A stretch of DNA of 64,000 bases from Sanguinoderma infundibulare (lineage: Eukaryota > Basidiomycota > Agaricomycetes > Polyporales > Polyporaceae), in the NCBI GenBank assembly GCA_032821775.1, contig JAVLRN010000005.1, forward strand, positions 310,001 through 374,000, in the 5' to 3' direction. The stretch's first letter is position 1; every line of letters starts with the position of its first letter. A program made the translations under genes and the position numbers. A model generated the notes under the pieces. It ran no database searches. It worked only from the letters and a program-made list of their open reading frames with translations, and was not told where the DNA came from. Shown here one piece after another: positions 1 through 11,486 of the stretch.

Positions 1-108
1 GAAGTATGGTTCGGGGACATAACCTTGTTGGCTGAATATCATGTTGATCGTTCCTCCGGTGTTCAGAACGAGAACCTTTGACTCGTCGGAGGACCTTGAG
101 ACGTCCAT
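1..108 (-). CDS. L-asparaginase, N-terminal part (runs off the window start)
   Basis: Read on the minus strand, the ATG at 108 opens a frame running off the left edge after 36 codons. Its N-terminus carries VLVLNTGGTINM near residues 12-23. This is the glycine-rich nucleophile motif (TGGT) of type I/II L-asparaginases, in which the first threonine attacks the asparagine amide. The product would hydrolyse L-asparagine to aspartate and ammonia. No signal peptide precedes the motif, so a cytosolic enzyme is more likely than a secreted one. The gene is divergent from tryptophan synthase and shares a 250 bp intergenic region with it. Only the first motif is visible; the second catalytic threonine and the rest of the fold lie outside the window. 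Confidence 0.75.
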   Translation of the reverse strand, partial: MDVSRSSDESKVLVLNTGGTINMIFSQQGYVPEPYF

Positions 109-358
109 AGTGGCCGGGCGATGAGGGGACTGAGGCAAAAAGTCGCCTTGAAATTTATTGGAGGCCGGGGTCGGAGAGACGGGGGCGCAGGCGCGACTCG
201 GCATGATGGGCGCGAGATCATGTGTCCGCTGCTACCGTAGATTAGATTACAAAAGTTGATCTCGACCGTATAATCTAGCCGATTACTGAGTACTGGATAA
301 ATATGACTGTGTTCCCTCTTGACTGCTACTACACGCCCTCCCTCTCCCATTACCCATC
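109..358. promoter_or_regulatory. Bidirectional promoter region between asparaginase and tryptophan synthase
   Basis: This 250 bp gap separates two divergently transcribed amino-acid metabolism genes. No clear TATA box was found. A pyrimidine-rich run (CTACTACACGCCCTCCCTCT) precedes the tryptophan synthase ATG, as is usual in basidiomycete core promoters. Shared regulation of the two genes is possible but not shown by the sequence. Confidence 0.4.
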
Positions 359-3036
359 ATGGAGGCCCTCAAGAAGGTATTCCAGGAAAAGAACCAGGCG
401 GTGAGCGACTCCAGGCGATGTTTATGGCTTTGGCTCATTCCCTGGGTAGACAAATCCTGCCCTTGTCACTTTCGTGACCGCCGGCTATCCCAAAGTCGAG
501 GAGACAGTTCCCATCCTGCTTTCTATGCAGGAGGGGGGAGCAGACATCATAGAGCTTGGCGTACCATTCTCAGATCCGATCGCAGATGGTCCTGCAATCC
601 AGGAGACCAATGTCGTACGTGCCCACTTTCCAATTCCCAAACTTCCCTCTGAACACCTGGTTTTAGGTTGCGCTCAACAACAATGTCGACTACGCCCAAT
701 GTCTTGGGATGGTTAGAGAAGCACGGAACAAAGGTCTTACAGTACCAGTGCTTTTGATGGGTGAGTCATCTTTACCTTCGCGGCGCCTGCACCTTCTCAA
801 GGCACACCCACTTTTCATTTAGGATACTACAACCCATTACTCGCCTATGATGAGGACAAGGCCATCCAGGATGCCGTAGAAGCTGGAGCGAATGGATATA
901 TCGTCGTCGATCTTCCACCCGAAGAGGCCGTTGCTTTCCGCGACAAATGCCGCGCTGCGAAGTGAGTAGATCTCTCACTTGACCCATTTCAAACCTTTCC
1001 TAAATCTCCAAAAAAGCCTTTCCTACGTTCCTCTCATCGCCCCTTCAACTTCCCTCGGCCGCATTGAGTTCCTTGCCTCCATTGCCGATACCTTCATCTA
1101 TGTCGTCTCGAAGGTCGGCCCCGACTTTCTCGGAAGTACTTCTACGTGTTTGCTGACCGTTCTGCCACGTCTTAGATGGGTACAACCGGTTCGTCAGTCA
1201 CGGGAACGATGAACAGCGCACTTCCGGACCTCATCGCGCGAGTCCGAGACTTCACCGACGCTCCGCTCGCGGTCGGCTTCGGAGTTGCAACCCGTGCCCA
1301 CTTCGACCTCGTCGCGGACGCAGGTGCAGATGGCGTCGTCATAGGCAGCCGTCTAACGGCGATCATAAAGTCCGCGCCCAAGGACCAAATTTCGAAGAAG
1401 GTCGAAGAGTACTGCGCGGAGATCAGCCTCAAAGGCCAACCCCCAAAACCTCCGTCCACTTCCCGTTCGACATCTACTCGTTCGCGCCCTAGTCTGAAGT
1501 CGAGCATATCGACAGATTCGGCGTCGAAGAACGTCCTGCCACCGCGCTTTGGGGAGTTTGGTGGTCAGTATGTACCCGAGGCCCTCTGGGACTGCTTGAT
1601 CGAGCTCGAGGAGGCACACAAAGCTGCGATGAAGGATGCCGAGTTCATCAAGGAGTGGGAGAGCCTGTACGGATATATGAACCGTCCATCAAATCTGTAC
1701 AAGGCCGAAAAGCTCACGGAGCATGCTGGGGGCGCAACCATCTGGCTCAAGCGTGAGGACCTGTACGTGCATCCATTTGTGGCAATCCTCTTCCAAATCC
1801 GCATCGGCATTGACCATCGGTCTCAGGAACCATACCGGTTCGCACAAGATCAACAACGCCATCGGCCAGGTAACGTCTTTCCTCTTCCGCCATTAGTGCA
1901 TCGAACCCGAATCTAACCCGTTGCGTCGCAGATCCTGCTCGCAAAACGCCTCGGTAAGACGCGCATCATCGCCGAGACGGGTGCAGGCCAGCACGGCGTC
2001 GCGACGGCGACCGCATGCGCCCGCTTCGGGCTCCAGTGCGTCATCTACATGGGCGCGGAAGACGTCCGGCGGCAGGCGCTCAATGTCTTCCGCATCCGCA
2101 TGCTCGGCGCGGACGTCATCCCCGTCCACTCGGGCTCGTGCACGCTCAAGGACGCGGTCAACGAGGCGCTCCGGGACTGGGTCACGAACCTCGCGAACAC
2201 ACACTACCTCATCGGCTCCGCGATCGGGCCGCACCCGTTCCCGACGATAGTGCGCGACTTCCAGCGGGTGATCGGGCAGGAGATCAGGAGCCAGCTGAAG
2301 GCACAGACGGGCAGGCTGCCAGAGGCGGTCGTCGCGTGCGTCGGGGGCGGGAGCAACGCGATCGGGACGTTCTACGACTTTATCGAGGAGAAGGCTGTCC
2401 GGCTGATCGGGGTCGAGGCGGGCGGCGAGGGAATTGACGGCGACAAGCACAGCGCGACGCTGAGCAAGGGCCACGCCGGGGTCTTTCATGGCGTGCGGAC
2501 GTACGTGCTGCAGTCGACGACGGGCCAGATTGTCGAGACGCACTCGATCTCTGCGGGCTTGGACTACCCTGGGGTCGGACCCGAGCATGCCTGGCTGAAG
2601 GAGACCGGGCGCGCGGAGTACACGGTCGCCACCGACGAGGAGGCTCTTCGCGGCTTCAGGATGCTCACCCAGCTGGAGGGCATCATCCCCGGTACGTACC
2701 TCCCCACGCCACTTCCCAGCAGGATCGGCTGAAATAGGTATCACTTTGTTTTTTTCCCTAGCCCTTGAGTCGTCCCACGCGGTCTGGGGAGGCGTCCAGC
2801 TCGCGAAGACCCTGCCAAAGGACGCAAACATCGTCATCGTGCGTCCCCTCGACTTTTCTTGCGTCACGGAACTAACGAGACCCTTCTCTCTCGTCGCGTG
2901 TCGCATGCAGTGCCTATCCGGCCGCGGCGATAAAGACGTCGAGCAGATCTCGCAGCTCCTCCCTGGAAAGTGGGAGCAGAAGCTGGACTGGTACATTTCC
3001 AACTCGCCATTGGAGAACACCGGCAAGAGCCAATAG
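359..3036 (+). CDS. TRP5: Bifunctional tryptophan synthase (alpha-beta fusion)
   Basis: Ten exons join in frame: 359-400, 450-614, 667-760, 823-961, 1017-1113, 1176-1762, 1827-1869, 1932-2691, 2762-2838 and 2911-3036, giving about 709 residues, the usual length of the fungal fused enzyme. The N-terminal alpha domain shows [31 protein letters not shown] and VGFGV. It splits indole-3-glycerol phosphate into indole and glyceraldehyde 3-phosphate. A Ser/Thr/Arg-rich linker (about residues 290-325) leads to the beta domain starting at [11 protein letters not shown]. That domain has the PLP lysine motif [22 protein letters not shown] and the phosphate-binding loop GGGSNAIG, and it condenses indole with serine to tryptophan. 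No frameshift or missing catalytic motif was seen. The start was chosen because it gives an N-terminus ([11 protein letters not shown]) typical of this family. Confidence 0.96.
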
Positions 3037-3722
3037 AGAAAGCGTGACGCGCTCGCATGATGCGTAGACAGGAAGAGGGACTAGGCGCATGTAAGTATCA
3101 GATCGAGGACGCCCGTGTTGTAAATCCCGCACGAAGACAATCTACCCGATGGCTTCTTGGTGAATGCGGCCGCGATCTAGAGTCTTTCTTCTTCCCGGTG
3201 AAGCCTGGAGGGCTCTTTGTATCCCTCCGTGAAGACGTGATGTACGCCTCCAGGCGTGCTTTCGAGCGTGTGTTCATGTTCACCGGCGCAGGCCGGCGTC
3301 GTTATCGATGTGGAACAATGGGATCTCGCACGCCGACCTCGTAGAGAGGTGTCCCTTCGACAAAGCCGCCTTCGAGGATCTTCCGACGCGCTCTGGGAGG
3401 TTTCATCTAGAATTCGAGCACAGGACCAAAGATGATTGTCAAGTTAGCATGCATCGATACATGTGCCTCTGACCACGGGACCTGCCCGGGTGGCACGACG
3501 CAAAAACGCAACTTTGGTGGTGGCGCGGGGGGTATATAAAGGGCTGCAGCCTGCAGTGCTGGTTTGGGATCCGTCCTAACGTTGGTTCCTTAGGCCTAGG
3601 TCGCCGCTCGACGCCCTACACGCCTCCCGGCTTCTTCGCACGTTTTGTTCTAGCACAAGATCGTGACCTCTGTTGGGGGATCCATCTTCTAAAGCTTGCA
3701 CCCCCGTTGCAAACATTCTGCC
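3037..3722. other. Intergenic region with TATA box and left flank of the tandem duplication
   Basis: No gene is supported here. From about 3,330 the sequence begins to match the segment from about 4,960 (GTAGAGAGGTGTCCCTTCGACA against GTAGACAGGTGTCGCTTGACA). A strong TATATAAA at 3,533-3,540 lies 183 bp upstream of the first copy's ATG, at the place equivalent to TATAAA 5,108-5,113 of the second copy. Confidence 0.5.
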
Positions 3723-4431
3723 ATGAACGTCAACGACCCAACCTGGACCCGAAGTCGGACCTCAGTAAGTTTCGATTGAGCGTCTCGTGCTTCGCACAGA
3801 CCCCGTTGACCTCCCAGTTTGATGTGCAACAGGATCAAGCCAACCGACGAACCTACAGCCCGAGAGGCGGAGCCTGCGGCAGACTCAAAGCCCGCGGTAG
3901 ACCACCAGTCGATGTGAGTTCTCCACAGGCACGTGGCCAGATGACCTTCGCTTCACTCTGGTTCTCGCAGCAGCACCCCCAGCATTGCCCAGGAGCCGAC
4001 AGACGACCTCTCACTCGAGCTGCGAGAACATCCGGCAAGGCTTTGGAAGACGATACGGGGAGAGTCCTTTCTGTGTTGGCCACCAGGTGCAGCAGCAGCA
4101 CCCGCCGCGACTCGGGCGCAGTAGTGCCGGCCGATGATCCAAACTGGTCGTCCTTCTTCTTGAGCCCTGTTGAAGAGCGCCGCTAGTCAATCCGCCGCCG
4201 CGACTTCCCCCGAGTGCCGGTGTCCAATTCCTCTTCGCGGAAATACGACTCGCAGGCTCCACGAGTGGCTTCGACCCGGCGCCGTTGCGTGCGACATCGC
4301 CGGTTGACGATGGCTATGACAGCATGCCGGAGCTCGAGGGTGTCGTCGACTCGGACGAGGAGGAGGAGGAGGACGAGGAGGAGGACGTTGACGATGGTTA
4401 TGAGAGCATCCTCGAGGTCCAGGATGGCTGA
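3723..4431 (+). pseudogene. Lineage-specific acidic-tail gene, copy 1 (possibly broken)
   Basis: I do not recognise a named family. The start context CCATGAACGTCAACG matches copy 2. Exon 1 ends in TCA before GTAAGTTTCG; exon 2 starts after CAACAG; the next intron starts GTGAGTTCTCC. The C-terminal part in a third segment reads SPVDDGYDSMPEL, then an Asp/Glu run, then a second related motif VDDGYESILEV, and stops at 4,429-4,431. In copy 2 the first intron interrupts a codon after its second base, but here exon 1 is in phase 0. Keeping the copy-2 frame therefore requires a frameshift, and that frame meets a stop before the acidic tail. The copy may be a pseudogene or use different splice sites. 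No domain, signal peptide or membrane segment is visible. Confidence 0.45.
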
Positions 4432-5272
4432 CTCTGAGGAGGAAATGTAACTCGGACGAGGAAACGGGGTTGACCACCGCGTGAACCACGGGGCCAGGCG
4501 CATGCCGCTGTCGGGGAGCAACGCACGTTGAAGACGGCATGTACGTATATCCTGGGTGTCGTGGGAGTTTGTTCGAGTATGTCTTGGGGTGTGTAAGGAT
4601 GGACGCATGTCCTACCGTATCTGGCCGCAGGTAACCCAACGGGTTTCGAGCAAGACTCGGGAATACTGATATCAATTGTGGAACATGCAGCGTGAGGGAG
4701 AGGTACGTATCCATTCGTGTGAGCTTTTCACTCAATTTTCCGGGACGTACGGGCATGCCCTACGCGTTGTCGCTGTCCACTGAAGGTACCGACAGGGGTC
4801 TGACGAAGGAATGGAGCGTGCGCACAAAAGCTTCTATCGCAAAGCTGTTCAAGGATGTACCTGAACATATCACAACCCACTTGCGTTCCAAATTACCGAC
4901 GCATCCCGACCGTATCGTCATCTATGTCACAGTGTAACAATAGGATCTTGCGCTTGTGCGTCGTAGACAGGTGTCGCTTGACAGCCACGGGTCAAAGACG
5001 TTCAAAAACACTTCAGACACAAAGCCTGAGGGCGCAGCATGCTCCGGTACATGGGCCATTGACCACGCGTCTCGCCCGGAAAGCGCAACCTGAGTGGGGT
5101 TTGGGCGTATAAAGGGTCCGGGGTGCTCCCTGGAGTCTGGCATCCTTGGTTTGCTTCCCCACTCGACGCCGCCTCTCATCCTCCTCGTGCTGACCTTGTA
5201 TTCCGGAACGAGTTCGTGACGTCGCTCGATCTGCTTCTTGCCCGCTTCTTGGATCCCATCGCACCTTCCGCA
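4432..5272. other. Intergenic spacer between the duplicated units
   Basis: This holds the 3' flank of unit 1 (to about 4,880) and the promoter of unit 2, including TATAAA at 5,108-5,113, 165 bp before the ATG of copy 2. No other gene is supported. Confidence 0.5.
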
Positions 5273-5867
5273 ATGAACGTCAACGCTCAACTCGAACATG
5301 GAACTCAATTCCGTGAGGAATTCCTCACTAATAGTGTCGCATTCCCGTAAGTTTTGCTTGAACCTCGGTCTTCGCACAGACCCATTGACCTCCGAGTCCA
5401 TCGGGCAACTTGAACAGGACCACGCCGAGCGAAGGACCGGTAGCCCAAGAGCTTGACCCTACAGTGACGGAGCCGATGGCAGGAGACCAGTCGAGGTGAG
5501 TTCTCGACAGGCATGTCCATACCAGACGAACCGGCTCTGACTCTGGCCGCGCTTGTCGAACCCACGGCGTCATCTGGGAAGGCTCATCGAGGCGAACGAG
5601 CAGGAGCGACTCCAGGAGAAGAGATGGGGATATTACGTTCAGACTTGGGTACGATGTGCGGAACGCTCCGAGCCGGACTCGTCGGACTCGGGGGCAGGGG
5701 CGGCTCCAATAGCATCGCCAGTTGACGATGGCTATGACAGCATGCCGGAGCTCGTGGATGTGGACTCAGAGGAAGAGGACTTTGCCGTGGCCTTGGACGA
5801 GGAAGCGGAGTTAACCGCCGCAGACCACCCCAGGCGCATTCTACTATTCAAGCTCAATGCACACTGA
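5273..5867 (+). CDS. Lineage-specific acidic-tail protein, copy 2
   Basis: Exon 1 starts ATGAACGTCAACG and ends TTCCC before GTAAGTTT. Exon 2 begins after TTGAACAG and restores the frame (TTPSEGPVAQELDP), ending before GTGAGTTCTCGACAG. The last exon reads through a helical, charged stretch (EANEQERLQEKRWGYYVQ) into SPVDDGYDSMPEL, an acidic segment (DVDSEEEDF) and a short basic/hydrophobic end, with stop 5,865-5,867. The order of a variable N-terminus, a charged helix and a DDGYDSMPEL-type acidic tail is preserved relative to copy 1. I do not recognise a function. The exact donor/acceptor of the second intron (from about 5,505) is uncertain. A TATA box and a 3' flank shared with copy 1 support a real transcription unit. 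Confidence 0.5.
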
Positions 5868-7200
5868 AGACGGCACGGATATCTAGGTGTCGTGAGAGGT
5901 TGTTTATGTATGTTTAAGGATGAACGCATGTACTGCCGTAGAGTCTGAGCGCAGCTAATCAAACGGGTTTCGAACAAACGATGTGGAGCTTGTCACTGCG
6001 TGAGCATAAGCGTTGCATGTTTGTCGCAGAATGTCTCGTGCAACGTCCACGGTATCTTCGTGACGTTCCACACTCTACTGGAAATAGGATGCTTGATAAG
6101 CCTCACACCCCCAACATAGTGCGCCAACCTCACATGTGCACCCGGCGCGAATAGCAAATGTGCGATAGAACTCGTCCGAGTAGGCCGAGGAGGTGGACAA
6201 CACTCGACGAATGGAATGGCTATGAGATTCGCACCTTACCTGGGATGTAATATTAATGCGTTTGCAGGCCCTATGCGCCCTATGCATCTCGGCCGTCGCC
6301 GCCGTCTCGACCCGAATGCGGATATCTCTCCAGTTAGTAAGCTTCCTCCTCGTCAAACTCCTGTCGGTACATACCTTCAGCCACTCCGATAGAATTAGAA
6401 ATGAATTTCGCCGGGCAGGGCATGCGCACGGAGGAGTCCGAAATGTTCTATCGCAAAGCTGCCATTCAAGGATGTAGGTATATAGCCACCCGGGCGATAT
6501 GACGCTGATATTCGATGCTGTTCACTTCCGATTATCCGGAGCTTATTGAAAAGACGAACCTTATAAGTAGCGATATCCGCAGTGCTGAGAGTGCGGTTTC
6601 AATGGCCTCCCTCATGCCGGGGAGCGGGCAGGGGGCGGGAAGGGTGAAAGGAGAGGAGGATCGCGAAGGCACAATGATCGCGCGTGCCTGGCCAGCGCAC
6701 GTGGCAGCGCCGGGCACGATCAATTCGGTAATTGGGAGTTTGTGGGGAGTGTCGTCGTGTCTGGAGGTACTAGTCGGGGCTGCGAGAGCGGCGTGGTGGA
6801 CGTCGAAGAGAGGGCGACAATAAATCATGGAAGAGAGGTGCGAACTGTCAGACGACTGGTGGATTGGAGGGGACCTTGGGAGGGATCAGAGGCGCCCGTG
6901 GGATCGGCCGGGGCCGGTGGGAGATTGAGAGTTGGCCGCAGTGCGCTGAGTGCTCGCCATCTCTCCTTTGATCCTCCACTGGCCTGTGAGTCTCCCTCGC
7001 CCTCCTCCCGCCCACCCGCTCACCGACCAGCAGCGCCAGCCCCTTCCGCCCACCAGCATCCCCTTCGCACTGCTTTCGGTTGCTTTCCCACCCTTTGTCT
7101 CCACCCTTTCTCCCCCTTCTCCCCAAACTCCCTTCCGCGCTTGCCGCACCCTGCCTCACCCTCTCCCCGTCCTTCCCCGTCCCCGAGCGCAGCGTGAACG
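5868..7200. other. Intergenic region upstream of the G-gamma gene
   Basis: The first 600 bp are the right flank of duplicated unit 2. From about 6,960 to 7,200 the plus strand is strongly pyrimidine-rich (CT tracts such as CTCCACCCTTTCTCCCCCTTC), consistent with core promoter and 5' UTR of the G-gamma gene. No coding sequence is supported. Confidence 0.5.
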
Positions 7201-7629
7201 ATGAACACACGTCCGCACAAGCAGTCTATGTCCGAGCTGAAGCTCCGTCGCCTCACGGAGCACAATCAGCGCCTCAGGGAGGACCTCGCTCGTCCACGGA
7301 TAAGGGTCAGTGAGGCCAGTGCCAGGTGAGTTCCTTCGCTTCCCTCTCAGCCCACTTCGCCGCATAGAGTGCGCACCCGACGACGATCCATGCTTACTCA
7401 TCCCCTCGCCTCCCAGTCTCATCCGGTATTGCAAAACAACAAAAGATCCCCTAGTGCGTAATCGCAACAATCCCCATCACCCGCACCCCCCATCCCGCAT
7501 CTCCCGTGTCCTAGTGCTGATCCTGTCCGTGCCCCACAGGTACCGTCAGTATGGGGTCCCGTACCACGCGCCGACGATCCCTACCAGTCCCAAGCGGGCG
7601 CAGGCAAGGGCTGCTGCGTCATCCAATGA
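7201..7629 (+). CDS. Heterotrimeric G-protein gamma subunit (Ste18/Gpg1-like)
   Basis: Three exons (7,201-7,325, 7,417-7,453, 7,540-7,629) join in frame to give 83 residues, the normal fungal G-gamma length. The N-terminal half is a predicted coiled-coil helix ([20 protein letters not shown]) that would pair with G-beta. The middle has [20 protein letters not shown], the conserved G-gamma-like core ending in the DPLVPSVWG region. The C-terminus is GKGCCVIQ: a CaaX box (CVIQ) for prenylation, with glutamine favouring farnesylation, preceded by a cysteine suited to palmitoylation. The product would anchor G-beta/gamma at the plasma membrane and relay pheromone or nutrient receptor signals. All three splice junctions keep the frame exactly, and intron 2 has a CTGAT branch-like site. 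Confidence 0.93.
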
Positions 7630-10196
7630 CCGCCGCGCGCCCCCGCCCCTCGAGTCATCCCTCGTCTGTTTCTCTTGTCTGGTCTGGTCATCCTGTCTGT
7701 TGTCTGCTCTCCTCTCCAGGCTTTTCCGCGCACACGTACATTCCACTCCCTTCGTATACGTACCCCTACCTCCCCGAGGCTGTTTCCTCTCAAGCTGTAT
7801 CCCTCCCACTCTCCACCCCGCCCGTCTTCCTTTTCATCGCTCAGCGTCTGCACATTCTCGTTCTCGCTTTTTTGCCCTTCTGCTTTTCGGTGTGACGTTT
7901 CCGTTCTTCTCTCTCTTCTTTCCGTCGATTGTTTATTCCGCCTGTCCTCCGTCTGTGGTCCAGTTATACCATCGCTCGTTTCACTCTCTCACACACCCAC
8001 CTCCGGCATATGCGCCTACATTCCGCCTGTCCCCGCCGCGGCGTGTCAATCAAGCCTTGCAACGTCTCCGCATCGGCATATCGGCACATGCAACATCATC
8101 ACAGCCGCCCGCCTCTCTCGCGGCCGCCCAACCCGCCCAACGCTCCGCCGGCCTTGCCCCCATATTCGCCCCTTCGGTCCGCCCGTGCCTCTACTCAGGG
8201 TTGATCCTGATCGGCGGGCAGGCACCGCGCAGTGCGGGGGATGGGCGGCCACCGGTTGGTCGGCGTGCGTGGAGCTGGTGGAAGGAAATAGGCCTTCCGA
8301 GCAGGAAGGGAAGGAGAATATGAGGAGGACAAGGAAGCAAGGAAGCTTCAAGGAGAGGAAGAGAAGGGAAGGGAGGTCGTGAAGAAGAAGAGACGAGACG
8401 AGGCGGGGTCCCCCGAGGCACATCCGGCGCGCGAGGAGCAGAACAGGAGAGATTCTTGGCGGCGCGGGCGGCAGCGCGCAGGGGGCGACAGTGACCGTGC
8501 CAGTGCCTCTCGAGACATTCGCCCAAGCTCCTCCCTCTTCTCTCAAACACAACAATCGTCCGACTTGTCGCTTTCTCGCCACGCCTTCCACCCCCACTTC
8601 CTTGGGCCGGTAGCCCCATCAAACTCGGCTCACATCACCGTCCACGACCGACCTCAACCTCAACGTACTTATCATCGCACCGCGTGCGTATCTATGCGCG
8701 AATCCGTCCGGGCTCTGTGTCTCCCTCTCTCTCGTGTCGTTCGATGTCGAACGTTCGTAGCTACTCGTTCTAGAAGTACCAAGTATTAGTACTGCTACTG
8801 CTATGTTGCATCGTATCCTCTCTGACCTCTGTTCTCTCACACGACCTCCATCGGCCGACCGTCAGCGCGTCACAAGTTACGGGTGCTCGGCCGCCAGCAC
8901 TGAATCTGTCTCTACATCAATCTCCGGGACGTAACATGCGCCGGCTTTGCATTGTCTTGCCATTCCGATGATTAACTGTATGCCTTGTCTAATGTCCCAC
9001 GAGTCCTCGTCCAGCGCCACAAAAGCAGCGGAGCACGCGCACACGCAAATGCTTCCGGACTCGGGGGAAAGCACACGCCGGCGCAACAATATTCGCCACG
9101 ACTCGCGACATGTACCGGATGTGACGCGACGACGGGACGCGGCTCGGGGGAGACAGAGGAAATTCGACCGACGTCCCCAAGTTCGCCTCCGAGGTCCCCG
9201 GCGCCGCCTGCACCACCTCCGTGGCCATCCCGTAGATGACCAATCATCACGTTGCTGACGACGGTCCACGCAGCGGCGGCCACAGATTCCGGAACTCCAG
9301 CGCTCGCCGCCCTACATAGGGTTGAAGCTTGAAGGGGCGGACGACGCCCATATGCATATGCCATCACGGCACGCGTCCACAAACGTAAGCCCAGTTCTTT
9401 TGCACCGCCCCACCGTCGCCTGCATGACCAAGCAGGCCCGGACGAAGGTTAGATGCGAAGCGCGCTGCGCGAGGAAGCTGCCAGGACCCTGTGCCCTGAT
9501 CAACTATTGGCGGTGGGGGAGTGGCAGTCGATGAAGCTTCAGGCAGGGTCGCATCGGGGTTCCCACCCCTTGTCCTTCGCTCGGGGCGCGTTGTGCGCGA
9601 GGCTCGAGGGCTGTGATGAGCTTGAGCTTCGCGGATCGACGACAGGAGCGTGTGCAAGAGGCGGGGACTCTCGGGGAACAAGGCACGTCGAAGGATGTGT
9701 TTGTTCGGTGCGATGAGGCGGACGACGAGACACGAGTGGGAGCAGAGGTGCGTTGCAGAGTCGGAGGCAACAACGATGGCCGGTGATTCAGAAGGCGAGT
9801 CGACACGTCGGCGGAAGCCCGGACGATCCGCGCAAAGTTAGAGTTGGATGAGGTATCATGGCAGGTATGCTGGCGGATACTGTACGTGGCGATGGAGATG
9901 GACGTGGGCACATGCGGGAACGGAGCGTGGGGAGCAGAGCATCGAGCTGCGCCGGAGGCTATAGCTCGTGGTCTTCGTCGTCGTACGTCTCCTTGATCAG
10001 CCTGCGCGGGAGAGGATCGCGATCAGCGTGGGTCCAAGCTCAAGAGCGTGCGCGGCACTGTTAGATTTGAAGGAGAGGTGGGAACACTCACCGATAGACA
10101 GAGGAGGGAGGGTGGTCACCGCTGTTTGCAAGCACAAAAAGAAACCGGCCATCAGTCAAGAAAAACCCCGATCGACGACAGGCAGAAGATCAGCAT
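7630..10196. other. 2.6 kb without a supportable gene
   Basis: 7,630-8,200 continues strongly pyrimidine-rich and probably contains the G-gamma 3' UTR. 8,220-10,190 is GC-rich with open frames on both strands that show low-complexity Arg/Ser/Pro composition and no recognisable motif, splice pattern or conserved start. I see no RNA gene or transposon here. Confidence 0.4.
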
Positions 10197-11486
10197 CTAG
10201 ACGTACTCATTGGTGATGAATACGTCCACCAGCTCCGGGCCGACGTAGTCGTAGTACGGGTTCACGACGTCCACGTGCTCAACGAGCTTCCCCTCCTCGA
10301 AGCCGAGCACGCTGCTCGGGTCTGCAAAGTCCAGCGCGCCGTAGTCGTGGTACAAGTTCCACAGCGGTGTGAGCTTGAACTGCCCGGCGCAGACGACGAC
10401 TGGCGTCGAATGCGCTCGCGCGGCCGTTGCGGCGAGGAGGGAGCCCGTGATGGCGACGAGGCCCCCGTTGGCGAGGATGGCGTGCGCCCCGAGGATGACC
10501 TTGTTCACGCGGGACATGATCGCGTAGATGGACGAGTCCGGGACGAGGAAGGTCGAGATGCCCGCGGCGGATAATGCGCGCGCCATGTCGTGCCCGCTGT
10601 ACGAGGGCGCGGTCTCGGCAACGATGACGGTGTAGTTGCGAGAGTGGCCGGCGGACTTGAGGAAGGCCTCGACGGTCTTGGAGTGCCCGATCGTGAGGAT
10701 GATCTCGCTGGATGTGTGCAGCGATGTCAGTACCGTAGGGCGAGTACGTGACATGAATGGAGTGCGTACTCAGAATGGATGTGGTCTTTCGCGGTTTTGG
10801 ATACGTTGTCGTACACGGTCTCGAGCTCGTCAAGGACGTCTTGGATTGCCTCCATGAGGACCGGCTTGAGGCCGCGGGCAAACGAGTCCGGGTCATCGGG
10901 GTCGTCCTCCTTCAGGGTCGCGGTGGCCTCGGATTTGGGTGGTCCGACTGTATGCTTGCGAGGCTGTCCCTGGAGGACAAATTTGCTGATGGAGTAGACG
11001 TTGCGCGAAGTGGCGGTGGCGGATCCTTTCGTAGCAGAGTTGTACTCCTCGCGAATGTTGTGCAGGACGCGTCGGACGGTGTTCCCAACGGTATGCTCTG
11101 TGAGTCAAGCGAGCGGGTTCAGCTTGGCGTCGAGGTTTGGCAGGGGTACGATAGATGGATCCAGGTGCCTTGCGGGGCGCAACGCAGTAAAGAGCACGAC
11201 TTACCCTTGGGTTGTGCCTCGACTAGTCTCCGACCTGCTTCACGGATGACGGCGATGAGCTGCTGGATGTTCGAGAAGCGTGCCTTCGACACGACCTGTC
11301 TGAGGACGAGGACGGTCTCTAAAGCGGCCTGACGAGAGCCCACGATTTGTCTGATAAGTATGCGGGATGTCTTGTGAGTGTGCCGTCGAAGGAATCGCGC
11401 GTACAGGCTGCTCACCGCCTGCGAAGCTTGGCCACAAGAGTTTCTACGGCTCTATGGCCGGGTATGGTAGTGACTTCCGGCGCCAT
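10197..11486 (-). CDS. GCD7: Translation initiation factor eIF2B subunit beta
   Basis: The minus strand reads from ATG 11,486 (MAPEVTTIPGHRAVETL) through several short introns to TAG at 10,197. The first intron donor is at 11,415. The N-terminal helical part contains QIVGSRQAALETVLVLRQVV and RFSNIQQLIAVIREAG. A variable insertion with HTVGPPKSEATATLKEDD follows. The C-terminal Rossmann-like domain has EIILTIGHSKTVEAFLKSA, VIVAETAPSYSGHDMA, KVILGAHAILANGGLVAITG and FITNEYV. These are hallmarks of the eIF2B alpha/beta/delta regulatory family, and the insertion position and length fit beta. Within the decameric eIF2B complex it would help exchange GDP for GTP on eIF2 and sense eIF2-alpha phosphorylation. 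The gene looks intact. Confidence 0.94.

Larger units (their letters stand above)
3330..6480 (+). repeat. Direct tandem duplication of a ~1.6 kb gene-bearing unit
   Basis: Unit 1 spans about 3,330-4,880 and unit 2 about 4,960-6,480. Matching landmarks occur in the same order: the 5' flank (GTAGAGAGGTGTC/GTAGACAGGTGTC), a TATA box, the start ATGAACGTCAACG (3,723 and 5,273), a first intron beginning GTAAGTTT, a second donor GTGAGTTCTC, a segment coding for VDDGYDSMPEL, a 3' flank with GAAGACGGCA and CAACGGGTTTCGA or CAAACGGGTTTCGA, and the end block TCTATCGCAAAGCTG (about 4,832 and 6,446). The copies are clearly diverged, so the duplication is not recent. Confidence 0.8.

Noticed and set aside
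1893..3026. 377-residue open frame antisense to tryptophan synthase beta
   Set aside because: Arg/Asp/Ala-rich shadow of a GC-rich coding exon; the opposite strand has full TrpB motifs and good splice sites.
7310..8382. Long Ser/Pro/Arg-rich open frames downstream of and overlapping G-gamma
   Set aside because: They arise from pyrimidine-rich sequence and introns; no motif, and one overlaps the well-supported G-gamma exons.
10279..11332. Open frames of 190-205 residues overlapping eIF2B beta on both strands
   Set aside because: Out-of-frame or antisense shadows of a well-conserved gene.
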